A stretch of 64,000 nucleotides of DNA, taken from the NCBI RefSeq assembly GCF_000972845.2, contig NC_040017.1, forward strand, positions 28,166,061-28,230,060, read 5' to 3'. This DNA is from Larimichthys crocea. Taxonomy: Eukaryota > Chordata > Actinopteri > Sciaenidae. The number at the start of each line of letters is the position of its first letter. Position 1 is the stretch's first letter. A model generated the notes under the pieces. The model was not told the origin of the DNA and did no database searches. It saw only the letters and a program-made list of their open reading frames with translations. Below, piece by piece: positions 10,516 to 22,119 of the stretch. Both the position numbers and the translations under genes were made by a program.

Positions 10516-11312
10516 GAGTCTAATGTATTGTGACTAAAACCTGATCCACTTTGAATAAAGTTGTGCTTTTGTACAGTAACCGGTGAGGCCCGGCCACAGA
10601 TGACTGTAGCAGCCCTCACAATCAGATTTCAAAGTGGCGTTTTAAAGGTTAGTGCCTATAAATCTGAAGCAGGCTGTGATGTGCTTCATCGGCTCGAGGA
10701 TGACCTCGCTGAGAGCTTTTATACAAACTCATAAAAGAAGAAGAAAACAATTGAAGCAACTCGCAATTAGAGTGTGTGAGAGAGACAGTGACTTTAGCTA
10801 ATGCAGCCTTAATAGCCACATTAGTTTTCTCGCTCCGAGTGAATCGTTTGAAGCAACTCCAACGAGAAAATAGGTCCATTAGGTAGCTATAGATCTGCTA
10901 ACACACACACACTTTTATACACAGTACACAACAAACCTTTATCGCCCACACACTTCACTTGATATTCTGCTCATACACACACATTCATATCTTTTCTCAT
11001 TCAAGAGTTTTCTATCAGAGCTAATTTGCCGCGGCAGCATTCACCGCGGCGCTGACAGGAGTTTCCTAATGAGACGGAGAGCTCGCAGTAATGGCAGGTG
11101 TTGGGCCTTGAATCAGGATTACAGTAATGAGATCAACAGGCTCTAATGGTCACAAGCAGAATAATAAGAAGGACAGACGCAGGATGAGAGAGGCGATAAT
11201 GAGAGCGAGGGCGGGGAAGAGAGTCCGACCAACAACAGAGTTTACAACAGTAAGAGGCGAGCGCTGACGGCGCGTGGGGGGCGGTCAGGACTGAGGCACA
11301 TCGCCAAAACAT
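10516..11312. other. No recognised gene
   Basis: I see only unique-looking DNA and a short CA stretch near 10900-10910. Nothing coding is supported. Confidence 0.5.
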
Positions 11313-11585
11313 CACAGATCAGCCATAACATCACGACCACCTGTCTAATATTGTGCAGGACCATTTTTGGCGGCCAAAACAGCCCTGATCCGCCGAGGCC
11401 TGGACTCCTCCAGACCTCATCAAGACTTTGGCAGCAGATTCTTTAAGTCCTGGAAGTTTTGAGGTAGGCCTCCATGGATTGGCCAAGTCAACACCGTTGT
11501 GTTCCTCAAACCATTCCTGAACCACGTTTTCTTTGTGCCAGGGTGCATTATCCTGCTGAAAGAGGCCACTGCCATCAGGGAATAC
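11313..11585 (-). mobile_element. Tc1-like DNA transposon relic, left part
   Basis: The sequence opens with a terminal-repeat-like CAGATCAGCCATAACATCAC followed by GACCACCTG. It matches, from memory, a widespread fish Tc1-type element. The transposase reads on the minus strand; a 64-codon ORF (11331-11525) begins MVQEWFEEHNGVDLANP, as in the C-terminal DDE region of Tc1-type transposases. Compared with a full element there are internal deletions, so it cannot move. It is interrupted at 11586 by a nested insertion and resumes at 11767. Confidence 0.8.
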
Positions 11586-11766
11586 TCTAACTGTGGAGGT
11601 TCTCAGTAGTCCAGGTTATCTTTCTTCAAGAAGGACTTGGTTGTAGATCTGTGAAGGAAACCCAGGTATTTCACCTTGGATGACTGAAGCAGAGGTGAAA
11701 CATCTTCACAGATCTTCAACCAAGTCCAGTCCAAGTCCACATTTAACCCTTCTCAAAAAAATCTGA
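11586..11766. mobile_element. 181-bp nested insertion (family C) with 6-bp target duplication
   Basis: It is inserted in the Tc1-like relic. GAATAC ends the left part (11580-11585) and GAATAC restarts the host element (11767-11772), which fits a 6-bp target-site duplication. Inside, 11635-11656 and 11704-11725 form a 22-bp inverted repeat with one mismatch (ACTTGGTTGTAGATCTGTGA against its partner) and a loop of about 47 bp. Between and around the arms are TTTCTTCAAGAAGGACTTGG and a GAGGTGAAACATCTTCA tract. Related sequence occurs at 20515-20655 and 51307-51360. I see no coding capacity. Confidence 0.75.
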
Positions 11767-11904
11767 GAATACCGTCTGTGTCGAAGGTTCCCAGATGAAC
11801 CTCGGCCACTCATGACCCTGTCTGCTTTTCCTTCCTTGGTTAGTTAACACTCCACACGAGCTGCTGTTCTGGAGATGTTCTGACCCAGTCGTCTCTGTTG
11901 TATA
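11767..11904 (-). mobile_element. Tc1-like DNA transposon relic, right part
   Basis: This continues the element of 11313-11585 after the nested insertion: CGGCCACTCATGACCCTGTC, TTCCTTCCTTGG and a GGAGATGTTCTGACCCAGTC segment near the N-terminal end of the transposase region. The distal terminal repeat is missing, and sequence between the two parts is deleted relative to a complete element. Confidence 0.75.
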
Positions 11905-13392
11905 ATGAATATTAAACTCTCCATCCGGTTCCTCTCAAGTTTGTAAGTGCTGCCTGCATACTGAGTACTTTCCATTACCGCCCTCTCGCTGTTTTTTTTG
12001 TTGAGCTCTGCAGTGAGTCAAGAAATGCTCTTATAAATACTCATCATTAGCCGAGGAGCTGCTTCTTCCTGCAGAGCCGCTGGGCACAAAGTTTGGCTTG
12101 AGTTATGTGCATATAAGAAACAACTTTCTTTTTCTTTCATTGCTGCTAAATGTCGGGACCGCAGGGACTCCATGGAGGGATTTTGTTCATTGTGTGAACT
12201 GAACTGGGCTTTTACTGTGAAAAGTTTTTAGGTTTCGCACCTGTCCTCGGGTCACTTCCTGTCACTGTAAGCCAACTTCCTTACCTGCTCAACAAAACTT
12301 TGTTCACTCTCTTCTTCTTCTGCTTTAATATGAATTAAAATCATTATTTAGCCTAAACGAATGGATGGAAACGATGGAAAGAAGTTCTGGCGTGTTGTCC
12401 ATCTTTATATAAAAGAGTTCATGTGCACAGATTAGTTGTGTATTCTCTTCTATTATCGAGCAAACATGACAATATTTTAATACGTATTTATGGGATGTCA
12501 GAGGTAACAATGTTGCGTTTAATATCCCCTTTGCTTCTGCTGTTTGTTGATCATAAACAATGGAAACGTTCTAACTACCCTAACAACAGAGAGATAAACT
12601 ATAAAACAAAACTACTTCATTTATTAATTATGTGAATCCAGTCTTGTTGAACCAGAAGATGCTGCTTCAAACTAAATGTCCTCTCATAGACGTCTGCTGC
12701 TTTTCAATCCCTCATCTTCATTTAAAGTTCAGTCAGTGTTGTAAACAGACTTTTTTAGGACTTTGAGTTCCCGGCTCTCTCTGGCTTTCTGAATACTGAG
12801 CTGTCTAAGAGTTTCTGCCAGACCCCGTAAATATACCTGTGGAGGTAAACATAATGTTGCCGGTGTTAGATTAGGAAAACACTTTTGGAAATAGAGTATC
12901 TCGATGTTCCTTTTGGTATAAACTCAAGGTCAGCAGACATATTACCACCCTGACAGGGACTGAGGACACGGCCGGCTGCTGGCAGGCTGCTCGCCTTCAC
13001 CAGCTCTCGCTCTGTCGCTTTATAACTTTTATTGATCAGGACGGAGCGGTGGAGCAGACAAGCCTATTACGGTACACGGTGCTGGCTGCAGAGCTGCCAC
13101 GTGGAGGCAGATCCATCTCTGAGGGGGAAGTACAATGGGAGGAAGAGGAAGCCAAGAGGAGCCTTCATCCTCTGCAGTGCAGGAAAAAAGAGCAGCATCT
13201 CTAGATGACAACTCATACCATTCATATCTTGTTAAACAAACTGTGCAGGGGATCCAAAAGCTCTGGAATAATACTGGACGACACAGCTGATAGGATGTGA
13301 TCCAAACATTACTCCAGATAACTACAGTGTTGTAAAGTCCAAATGTGTTGAGAAAAGGTCGATGTCATCATTTCCAAACTTCACAACATGTT
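11905..13392. other. No recognised gene
   Basis: Unique-looking DNA. Short ORFs on both strands overlap each other near 12325-12635 and are probably chance. Confidence 0.5.
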
Positions 13393-13396
13393 TTAA

Positions 13397-13588
13397 AGGA
13401 TCAGTGTGGAAGATTTAGGGAAGACATTTGACCTGCAGGGTCATTCTGAGGAAACAAAAACATAACCAGTCTTATTTTCAGGTGATAAACACTCATGAAA
13501 ACATAGTTATGTGTACTCTGTGTACTCTTACTTACTGTGTACTCTACTCTGTACTTCTGGAGCCCCCTAAATCTGACACACTGGACCT
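13397..13588 (-). mobile_element. MITE with TTAA target sites (family F)
   Basis: A 192-bp element is flanked by TTAA on both sides (13393-13396 and 13589-13592). Its inverted termini begin AGGATCAGTGTGGAAGATTT on the left and, read from the right, AGGTCCAGTGTGTCAGATTT. They agree at 20 of about 24 positions before ending in AGGG. The interior, on the minus strand, shares TATGTTTTC and ATCACCTGAAAATAAGA with 32836-33070. Short length, no ORF and TTAA flanks suggest a piggyBac-type non-autonomous element; the superfamily is inferred from the flank only. Confidence 0.8.
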
Positions 13589-13592
13589 TTAA

Positions 13593-16346
13593 TCTGAGTA
13601 AGTTCTTTTTATCTAAAATCATAATATTATCAGTTGGACAGTTGGTCATATAGAAGTATAAATGAGGTTTAAATGTTACACTTGCCTCAGAATTGTTCTT
13701 AAGTTCAGTAATATGTTAAACGTGCTTCCACCTCTGGATGTAATAAATACTAATCCTGCACCTATAAGCTCCTAAATGTGAGCACACTTAACATTACAGC
13801 CTCTGCTCTTTTCAAACTTGTCACGTTATTATTTAATGTCAGCAACTTCAGTGTGCTCACTGTGGATTTTCTGCTGGCTCTGCATAAAACTTTGGCTCAG
13901 GCTTGTATTGTAAAATCAGGCTACAGTATGTCAATTATATTAGCCCTTCTTCAGCAATAACACACATCCAGTTTTGATGATGGAGTAGCAAATAAAGCGT
14001 CCCAAACGGCCTCCACTTCCCCTCGCTCCGCCGCTCCATTCGTCCCGAGGTGACTCCTGTTAGTGCCGAGAAGGGAGGGGCCTCGAACTTTCCAGACGAC
14101 GGACTCCAGACGTGTCAGACAGCGTGTTTTAACGCTTTTAGCTGAGTCATTAAGTGTCTATGTATGCTTCCTTTCAGCTTCAGGAGCATTAGTGAGTTCA
14201 GACCGTCCAGCTCTGATCTCATTCAGCGTTGGACCTGTCAGAACCACATTCACGATTCTGCAAAGTAAACTTCAGCCTTCACAAACAAACCTGAGAGTGA
14301 CAGCAGCTGTCAGGAGTCTGAGGACATCTTGTCTGGTTTGCAGCAAGTATGAAGAACTGAACCTCTCAAGTCAAACCTCCACTGAGCGAGTTAACCAGTG
14401 TTTATTTTATTATAGTTATTTTTTGATTTATACTCACCTGAAACCAAACAACTTTTCAAATGATGTTGCAGTGTGTTCCCGTCATGAAACTGTCTGAAGT
14501 CAAAGTCTGTTTCTCGTCCTAACATGTTTAATATTGTCGGAGGTCTTTAGTCCAGTGACGTTCAGTTACATAAACAGTGTCAACAACCAATGGAAGCACC
14601 ATCTTCAGCACCATCGGGTAGCAGCATCTCAGCAGTAAACATGGAGAGGACTCTGGTTAGAGGAGATATCGGTGGAGCTGATGAGTGAACGACGTGTCCT
14701 CCTGTTTCTGTTCAACACTGTCTTCTTGTAAATTTGCACAAGGTGCATGGGAAATGAAGTCAAAATGGATTTAGCTGCAGTCTGAACAGTGTTCAGCCTT
14801 TTGACAGACTGTCTTTAGATGTGAGAGTGTGTCAGACTTCAGTCTTTGTTGATATCAGTTAGTGAGTTCCTGGTTAGTTTTAGTTGAGCCAGATCAACAA
14901 ATTTAGTCAACTTTCATGTGTGAAAAGAGAAAAATAGGCGACTTTAACGAAGAGTTAGTAGTTTTGTTGCTCTTCCCACCACTCTGCTGATCAGACCTTT
15001 GGAGAGCACCGCAGTGCTCAGTGCTGCTACAATGAACAGAGATATAAATATATTTTTCTGGGTCAGGTGCAGATCTTAAAATACCAAAGCATCACTAAAT
15101 CTACATTTCTACTATACCGGAGTTATTGCTCTATGTACCTGATAGTCCATCAAACATTCTAGTCCTGGAAAGAAAAACGTACATTTCATCAAAGTTTTTA
15201 TTGACATCGTCATTCATCAAATGAACAGTTGGATTAACAACTCGACGACTGTAAGACTGACTGAGCACTTTCCAGCTCTGAGTAATAAAACACTAAATGA
15301 CTTGATAACAGCTGTTCTTTTGAGCTTTTTGTTCGGGTCTGGACGTGTTGAATGAACTGAACTGGCAGCTTGTGCAGACGAGTCGAGTTCTTTCACACCA
15401 AACTGGGAAAAACAAAGAACAATCTCCAAGATTTCTTCTGGCAAGACAGATAATAATAGTTAGATCAGTGATGATTTCTCCGTCATGTATCCGTTCCGTT
15501 GATTCTCATGATTCAATCTGAATTTCAGAAACACCAAATAATTAATATTCTTTCCAGATGTTGACTCGAGTCAGTTTCCGTCTCATTTGAGCTCAGATTT
15601 CCATTTTTCTTTGCCCGGCCTTATCTCGTGCCGCAGCAGCAGCAGCAGCATCTGAAGTCGCTTCCATAAAGCGTCAGGCTCTTCGGCGTTCTGTCTAATT
15701 AGTTCAGAGATTTTCTTAACGACGCCTGGTTTCCTGCCAAACTGCCAGAGCTGCTAAAAAACAGCGGAGGAGCTTCTTCCGGCTGCTGTTTGGTGCCAGT
15801 TTGCCTCCTTGTTGTTCACTTTGTTGATGGTGAGACAGTTTTTTTATGGAAGTTATGAATGTGGCTCAGTAAAAAACACGTATGAGTGCCAGAAGTGATT
15901 ACATTTCTAAAGTCTGTGTGTCTTAGATAGAATAAACACTTCTCACTTTCTTGGCATTTCTTTATCATCTGATTGGCAGCAGATTCACATAAACACACAC
16001 AGTCTATTGTGTTTGTGTGACGTAGACAATCGATCATATCAAGAGCTCTTCATCCTCCTGAATGACCATGACAACCTTTATGAGTGCACATAACACACAA
16101 TTCACAGTGAGTGGATTACCTCTGAATAGTCGATACAACGTTTGACCTGCGTTATTTTTATGTTTTTAGCCACCTGACGGTCAGATCAGGTGAAGTGGAG
16201 GTTAAACTTACGAGTCCAACAAACATGTTCAGCTGTACTCAAGTATTTGTTCTGATTACATTACTTACTGATCAAAACAGTGTTATGCATAGCTTTACAA
16301 ATGAGTTCAGCAGCTAACGGGATCCATGATACTAATTTATGCATCG
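13593..16346. other. No recognised gene; (CAG)6 and one unassigned ORF
   Basis: A 144-codon plus-strand ORF at 14063-14497 has no recognisable domain, and roughly one ORF of this length is expected by chance in the window. A (CAG)6 run lies at 15633-15650. Nothing else is supported. Confidence 0.45.
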
Positions 16347-16372
16347 TCCAGCTCCTGTTCTGGCATGACACC
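16347..16372 (+). repeat. Motif H copy
   Basis: CCAGCTCCTGTTCTGGCATG followed by ACACC. The same roughly 25-base motif occurs at 4296-4320 (minus strand), 39050-39074 and 53345-53370. Confidence 0.6.
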
Positions 16373-16583
16373 AGCTCCTCTCCCCATCAGCCATATGATC
16401 CAGTTTCACTTCCAGGGTTTGCAGTCAGACTCGCCGTCAGAGAATTGAGGTTTCAGCCTTAATCTTCTAAATTAGCACGGATAACTTAATAAGAGTGAAA
16501 TCTTAACACGGCGGCGTGGCTGTCTCCCCCGCTGTTTGTGTGCTGCAGACGTCAGGCCAATTTTTCATTCTTCATCTGTGCAG
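16373..16583. other. No recognised feature, upstream of a candidate exon
   Basis: Contains a pyrimidine-rich tract ending in TCATCTGTGCAG at 16583, which could act as a splice acceptor. Confidence 0.4.
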
Positions 16584-16650
16584 AGATTTCTTCCAGAGGC
16601 CCGACCCTGATCTGCTGCTCGGCTCCCCCCTGAGGAGGCCCGGTGTCACG
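16584..16650 (+). CDS. Candidate internal coding exon, unassigned
   Basis: It is preceded by a good polypyrimidine tract and CAG acceptor (AATTTTTCATTCTTCATCTG then TGCAG) and followed by GTAATG as a possible donor. One frame reads DFFQRPDPDLLLGSPLRRPG and on to V-T. Most codons end in G or C (CAG AGG CCC GAC, CTG CTG CTC GGC TCC CCC), unlike the surrounding AT-leaning DNA. The length of 67 bp would leave a phase shift, which is allowed for an internal exon. I do not recognise the peptide and no neighbouring exon can be tied to it. Confidence 0.22.
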
Positions 16651-17161
16651 GTAATGTTACACTTCACTCCTGAAGTGATGAATAACAAGCTTTGCTTACA
16701 TCTGAATCTGATGAGATCTGATGCTGCTTGATAATCTGATAACAAAAGATCTGCAGTGACCATGAGGAGGCGGACGGGTCATCTCTGGATTCTGGGTCAT
16801 TTCCAAACAGCTGTCTTAGCCGGAGACAGTGACTAAACTATAACCACGCAGTGAAGTTTAGAAAACTCAAAGAAATTAGAAATAAGTATTTTACTGTTGA
16901 GAGCCAGGTTTGGCTGTTCTTAAAGAGATGTTGTTTAGATACTCAGTGTGTTATTGTCACTTCTTCTTTATTCATTGGTCTGTGCGACGGCTCCTGATGA
17001 ACGAGTTGAGTTTTCTAACTATTGTGCCGCAGACAGCTCGACTGTGCTTGTATAACTCAGCAGATATGAGTCCACGTCATGCTTTACTGGACATACAATG
17101 ATGATGGATTTGATTTCCATATCAGATATCAGAGACGCCGTTTCTCAGTCTGCAGTTTATC
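16651..17161. other. No recognised feature
   Basis: Unique-looking DNA between the candidate exon and the family A copy. Confidence 0.5.
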
Positions 17162-17520
17162 TTCGTACGTCTGTTCTCACACTATGTAACTTTGGGCTCC
17201 GGGTCGGGAGAAGTACGTAACGCTTTACGGCACTAAGTCACACAGCAGCAACTATTTCACTGATTCTGGTGAAACTGGATCATATTTTATGGAGGAAATG
17301 TTTTCTGGTTTTCCCTCTGATGTCCTCCGGCTGCTCCGCCTCAACTCTCTGTGATTTACAGAGTTTGTGATGGAGACAAGAGTAAATGTGGGACTGACTT
17401 TTAGTGGTTGGTGAGAGCTTGGTGAAATAAAAGGCTGAAAGACAGACGCCGAGCTGGGCTGACTGCTGCTGGACTAGTCAGTGATATCAGCTGCTGCTGG
17501 GGACCTGGATGATGATTGGC
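17162..17520 (+). mobile_element. Family A copy, long variant
   Basis: Positions 17162-17497 match the reverse complement of 33104-33439 base for base with about four differences and no indels. The order is: TTCGTACGTCTGTTCTCAC, a TTTCACTGATTCTGGTGAAA inverted-repeat segment, a CTCTGTGATTTACAGAG palindrome (17344-17360), then the shared 3' half AGAGTAAATGTGGGACTGAC with its conserved TGA codons. The last bases (17498-17520, GGGACCTGGATGATGATTGG) extend beyond the 33-kb copy and match the 44.5-kb copy. No terminal inverted repeats or target duplication are apparent. Confidence 0.85.
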
Positions 17521-20514
17521 TGTTGGATCAGAAGTAATGTAACCAGAGTAAATACTCGAGTACAGCTGAACATAGTTACCACAGCGGGATTACACTCTGA
17601 AACTGGAAGCAACAAATCACAACAAATGTTTGGTTTGTATCTCAGATGATCTTTGTCCAACATTAACCAGCGAGTTTCAGCTGCCCAACCAAACAAACAA
17701 GCTGGATTCGGTAAGTCGTGTCGTTTTAACGACCATGAAACTGCCGGTCTGTGATCCACACCCACGCTGTGATGGTGATGAAGGGTCATGGACTTGTAAA
17801 GTGAATAATACTTACACATTAACATACATATCCCATTAAACAGCAGTCTCCATGTCACCTTTTTACGCATTAGCATGTAAAGTCAGCAGCCTGGAGAAAA
17901 TGATATACAGGATGTCCAAGTTCTTCATTAATTCCCGCTCTGTGGGCTGTTGACATCCTCTTTTTAATGAGCTGTGTTCAGTTTGTAGTCAGTCGACCGG
18001 CGGCGAAGGAGGAGGAGGTGGAGGACATGTTTGGCATCAAGAAAACGAGCAGCTTCTGGGTGTTAACAGCTACAGGTTTTCAGTAGATTGGTTAAAGTAT
18101 ACCCGAGTCCGTCAGTCATGTAACTGACTCTCCAGTCAAAGCAGTGTGAAATCCACAACAACGCCGTCAGCTCACCGTCCGCCATATCTCAAAGTCTGCC
18201 TCGCTGCCAGAACTCAGAGTGTTGGTGTGTGTCTGAGCCGGTCTGAGCCGGTCTGAGCTGGTGTGCCGCTGGTCTTAAAGGACCAGACCTGAAGTTTTGA
18301 GATAAATTGAACAAAAGACGCTGGTAACAATTCATATCAGCCCTGAACGTTTGTATGATGGAACAATCTACTGCTGGAACTTCCTCTATTTGTTCCACAA
18401 TAAATATATTTAACGTGAAGGCAGCGGCAGAAGTGTTGACGATGAGATTCAAGTGGAGGTGAGCCAACATCACCAAAGACTCAATGATGTTTTAATTTTT
18501 GTATCAAAAATTGACGTATTAACAAACTTATCAACTAGAATTAAGAATTAGCAGAAGTTTGTTGTCTGAAGTTGGTTTGGCAGGTGGCTTTAGGTCTGTG
18601 AGGACCAAACTGGGTGTGTATGTTTACACCAGTAAGCCTACATGTGTTGGACAGTCTCAAGTCCAAGACCGACCTCGAGTCCAACTCACTTAGACACAAA
18701 AACATAAATTCTAAAAATATCCGTTTCCCTCGAAGACTTCGGTGTTGAAATGATTCTCTCGTGATTTTTTTTATTGTCCATGTTTCGTTTTTCTTTTTGC
18801 CGCACCAAGAAAACTTCAACTCAGCTTTTTAGCTGCCTCTTCGTTCTCTGGTCTACGTGCATCTGTTTACACTTTCGTGGACATCCATTGACGGTGGGCA
18901 GGATTACACATTGCCATTGACTATTACATGGAGCTCAGCACTGAACAAACAAAGCGTTGTTTTGTCACTTAAACACAAAAACGTGATAACAGAGAGATCC
19001 TTTAACTTCTGCACATCAGCACTAAATTCATCACAGCAGCAGTTTTAGTCACAGACCTTCATCCAGACGACATTTCTGTTCGTACAGTCACACAGAAGGT
19101 GTCCAAACATTATTCAGCATGTCTCCCGTAGGTGAAAGTGAAGCTGGAAGTCCAACTTTAACAAATTACCCATCATTTTGTGTCCACTAAAGCATAATAT
19201 CCGCGTGCCCCCGGACTCATGGAGATACAGCACAGAGCTGACTGAGCATCCTCAGCCGAGCCAACATGAGCTCAGTGTTTCAGAGTCAGCAGCAGGAAGA
19301 GACGCAGGATTTACTACAGATCTAGATCTAATTAAAGCGACCGGTTCACGGGATTAGAGTTCAAATCCCACCCACGGCTTCTGTTTGAGTTTGTGTCACG
19401 AAAAAACATGTGAGTGCAGCCACAGACCGGAGGTGTGATTTACACATGATGACACCTTCATCAGACGTCCTGCACACACCTGTATCTGATGTTCGGTCTT
19501 CCAGGTGTGCTCCTCTTCTTCTGTTTATCACATTAACTGTGCTGAACGTTATGAAACTTTCTTTTCTCAACGTAAAATATGAAGCTAACATGCATCCTCA
19601 GCGGATACTACTTACCTGTCCACAGTGATGTGATTCACAGTCTGTAACTTCTGTTGTGTTCTTGACCTGTACCTTCATGATTTGTTGTCTCCAGAGTGTA
19701 ATCCCACTCTCGTCTCTCCTCTTCAGCTTTGGTTTCCATGTCTCGATGCTCCCAGACCTTTCCTTTCTTTCCTCGTTGCCTTCTCTCTCTTCCTTTCTTC
19801 TCTCATGTAGAGTTTAAACAGCAGCAGGGAGGCAGCAGATAAGGCCGAGGCCTTGTAAGCTCGTGTATCTCTGCAGACAGGCGGCGTTTCCCCGGCCTCG
19901 CTCTGGTGATGTTGCTGTTGAATGTTGAAGTTGCTCAAGAGAGAAACCAGTGAAGCTCCACCAGTGTAGCTCCCAGTGAACTCTCACAGAGCGAGGCTTA
20001 TCGCTTCTTGTTGCCGGGGAAGAAATGTGATACTTCTGGCGTCTTCTGCTGGAGCTGGCTTCGTTATACATCTGAGCTAATGGCTTCCTCCTATTGGGTA
20101 AAACCCCTGCAGTAGGTAATCCTCAGGGACCTATCAGAGTGCAGCGCCGTCTGGGGAGTGCAGGGTTGAATGTACTGATGCACTCTGGGTAGTCCGCTGG
20201 GAACGTCCTTTTTCTTGTGGTTGGAAGTCGGTGAAAATGAGCTGTGTGTGCAGATAGATGGTCACAAGTATGAAAGGCTGTGTGGAGACCAAAGGACTTC
20301 CTTTGGGTTTGTTGGACTTTATCGATACCTTTGAAAGAGAGGTTGGCTGAATGTAGGGCAGTGAGTGGAGGAACAGGTGAGTAGAAAGTACAAAGAAAGG
20401 CAGGTCGGTCGGTATAAGGGTTGAGAGACTAGTAAGTTTACAGCTGAGTGTCCTCTCAATGTTTTGTTTCTTTCTTTTATCAATGAAGATCGTAATTCCT
20501 GAGGTTTGTGAAGG
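17521..20514. other. No recognised gene
   Basis: I see unique-looking DNA. A small three-unit tandem of GTCTGAGCCG lies at 18231-18260. A GTTCAAATCCC box at about 19360 has no matching tRNA-like upstream half. The ORFs (for example 17487-17876, 20134-20538) have no recognisable content. Confidence 0.45.
18231..18260. repeat. 10-bp tandem repeat, 3 units
   Basis: GTCTGAGCCG twice, then GTCTGAGCTG. Confidence 0.9.
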
Positions 20515-20655
20515 TTCATCCAGGTCATCTTTCTTCAAGAACTGGACTTGGTTGTAGATCCATGAAGATGTTTCACCTCTCGTCGGCTGACTGGTCTACA
20601 ATCCCACCAAGGCCAGCTACTCGGATCTACAACCAGAATTAACCTGAACATAATT
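20515..20655. mobile_element. Family C copy
   Basis: Shares TTTCTTCAAGAAC, GGACTTGGTTGTAGATC and GAAGATGTTTCACCTC with the nested insertion at 11586-11766. It also keeps inverted arms (GGTTGTAGATCC near 20550 and GGATCTACAACC near 20615) that could fold into a hairpin, but the sequence between the arms differs from the 11.6-kb copy. Confidence 0.6.
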
Positions 20656-21528
20656 AAAGAACTTTAACCAATCATGTTGAGTGATTAGACCCTAACCAAA
20701 GGGTTAGTAGATGAAGAAATGCTCATGAGTCATTTCAACCCGTTGTTTTTAACGTTGTTTCAACACGTTTTTAACGTATTCTCATTCTGCAGTCAAGTTA
20801 GCATGTTCAGTTGCAGTTGGGTTAAGTTCCGGCAACAAAACAGTTTGTTATGTAAGTCAACTTTCGTACATAACAGGAGGCAACCCGACATTCCACCTCT
20901 GCCAACATGGAGCCACCACACTGAGCTTCACAACAAACTGCATCTGAACCCAAAATGGGTGACAACACTTCTTCATGAATATCTGACATAAAACTTGTCA
21001 ATGCAACCTTTCCTGCTTGCAGTGTTTTTTCTGGACTTCGGTCCCCCGAATGCAACAGATGACATAAAACCTGGAGCATTTTCTGACCTGTCAGCATCAC
21101 GAGACGGTTACTTACCTAACAGCTTTCAGGTGTCTGAGCTTAAAACAACATGCTCCTCTTAAAATCTGCATTTTCTGGAGATATATTTTAGTCAGTATAT
21201 GTGAGGCATCTCTCAGCACAATGTCTCTGTGCGTAGGCTGGCAGAGACTTGAGCAACGAGGGTTAAATCCAAGGTCTGCTGGCTTTAAAAGACGAGCTGT
21301 ATCCTGATGACTGAAGCTGTTTGTGTTGCTGTTAATGCACATCACACTAAACAACAAGCACCGAGGAGATGAGACAACCCGTTGCCTTGGCTGCCAACAG
21401 ACTCTGGAAATGTGCCGGCACAGATTAACAATAAAACATCGAACACGTTAAAATATAAAGACAGCTGCTTCAGTAAAGAACATCTTATTTATCAGACCTG
21501 GATTCAAAACAGGAGCTGAAATCACTTC
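20656..21528. other. Possible old repeat fragment, otherwise unrecognised
   Basis: About 20740-20870 (CAACACGTTTTTAACGTATT, GTTAGCATGTTCAGTTG, GGGTTAAGTTCCGGCAACAA) reads like a dispersed fish repeat that I recall only loosely. It has no clear second copy here. The rest is unassigned. Confidence 0.3.
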
Positions 21529-21716
21529 AGAACCTCTGAACCAGCAGTGTCCAGTCTAACAGTGAACACAGCGACAGAACCTCTGAACCGACAGTCTCTA
21601 GTCTAACAGTGAGTACAGCAACAGAACCTCTGAACCGACAGTCTCCAGTCTAACAGTGAGTACAGCAACAGAACCTCTGAACCGGCAGTGTCCAGTCTAA
21701 CAGTGAACACAGCAAC
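21529..21716 (+). repeat. 47-bp tandem repeat, 4 units, inside family B
   Basis: All four units keep the 47-bp length. Units 2 and 3 form a local variant. Confidence 0.95.
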
Positions 21717-21740
21717 CTACCGAGGTGGTTTTCTCTGATC
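21529..21740 (+). mobile_element. Family B copy with four 47-bp internal repeats
   Basis: Units begin at 21529, 21576, 21623 and 21670 and are followed by ACCGAGGTGGTTTTC, as in the 10.2-kb copy. Units 2 and 3 share the variant GACAGTCTC and GAGTACAGCAAC, which points to duplication of the changed unit inside this copy. The left part of the family is not clear here. Confidence 0.75.
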
Positions 21741-21781
21741 CAGTTTACCTGCTGACCTACTAACTAACTTGAAATGTATTC

Positions 21782-21985
21782 ACATCATTACCATCGGTAA
21801 ACTGAGGGACTTACCCGGCTCTCACTGCCCAGACAGAGGCTGTTTTTTGGGGGGACAGTTAGCCCTCGTGCCTGCATGGAGGACTGACCATCGTGGTGCC
21901 TTTTCCACACATTTGGTATCACATTAAAGAGGAAGTTGTGCTTTTTAAAATGAAAACAACTTGTGATTGTCGAACTTCATAAATA
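21782..21985 (+). mobile_element. Family D copy
   Basis: Matches 54750-54935 in three blocks: CATCATTACCATCGGTAAAC with AGGGACTTACCCGGCT, then GGCTGTTTTTTGGG, then TTTGGTATCACATTAAAGAG with GAAGTTGTG and TTTTAAAATGAAAACAACTT. The DNA between the blocks differs. It lies about 65 bp from the family B array and may be part of a larger composite. Confidence 0.65.
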
Positions 21986-22119
21986 GTTGTAGAAGAAACG
22001 TTACAATCATTTCATGCTCGCGTGTTTGTCAAAGTTATGACATCACGGCGCACATGGGACATGATGACATGTCACCGTTTCACCTGATGTATGTTGTTGT
22101 GATGTTCACGGGCTGAATA

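Noticed and set aside
14063..14497. 144-codon ORF as a gene
   Set aside because: No recognisable domain or codon bias; about one ORF of this length is expected by chance in this composition.
19340..19380. GTTCAAATCCC resembling a tRNA B box
   Set aside because: No A box at the right distance and no foldable cloverleaf.
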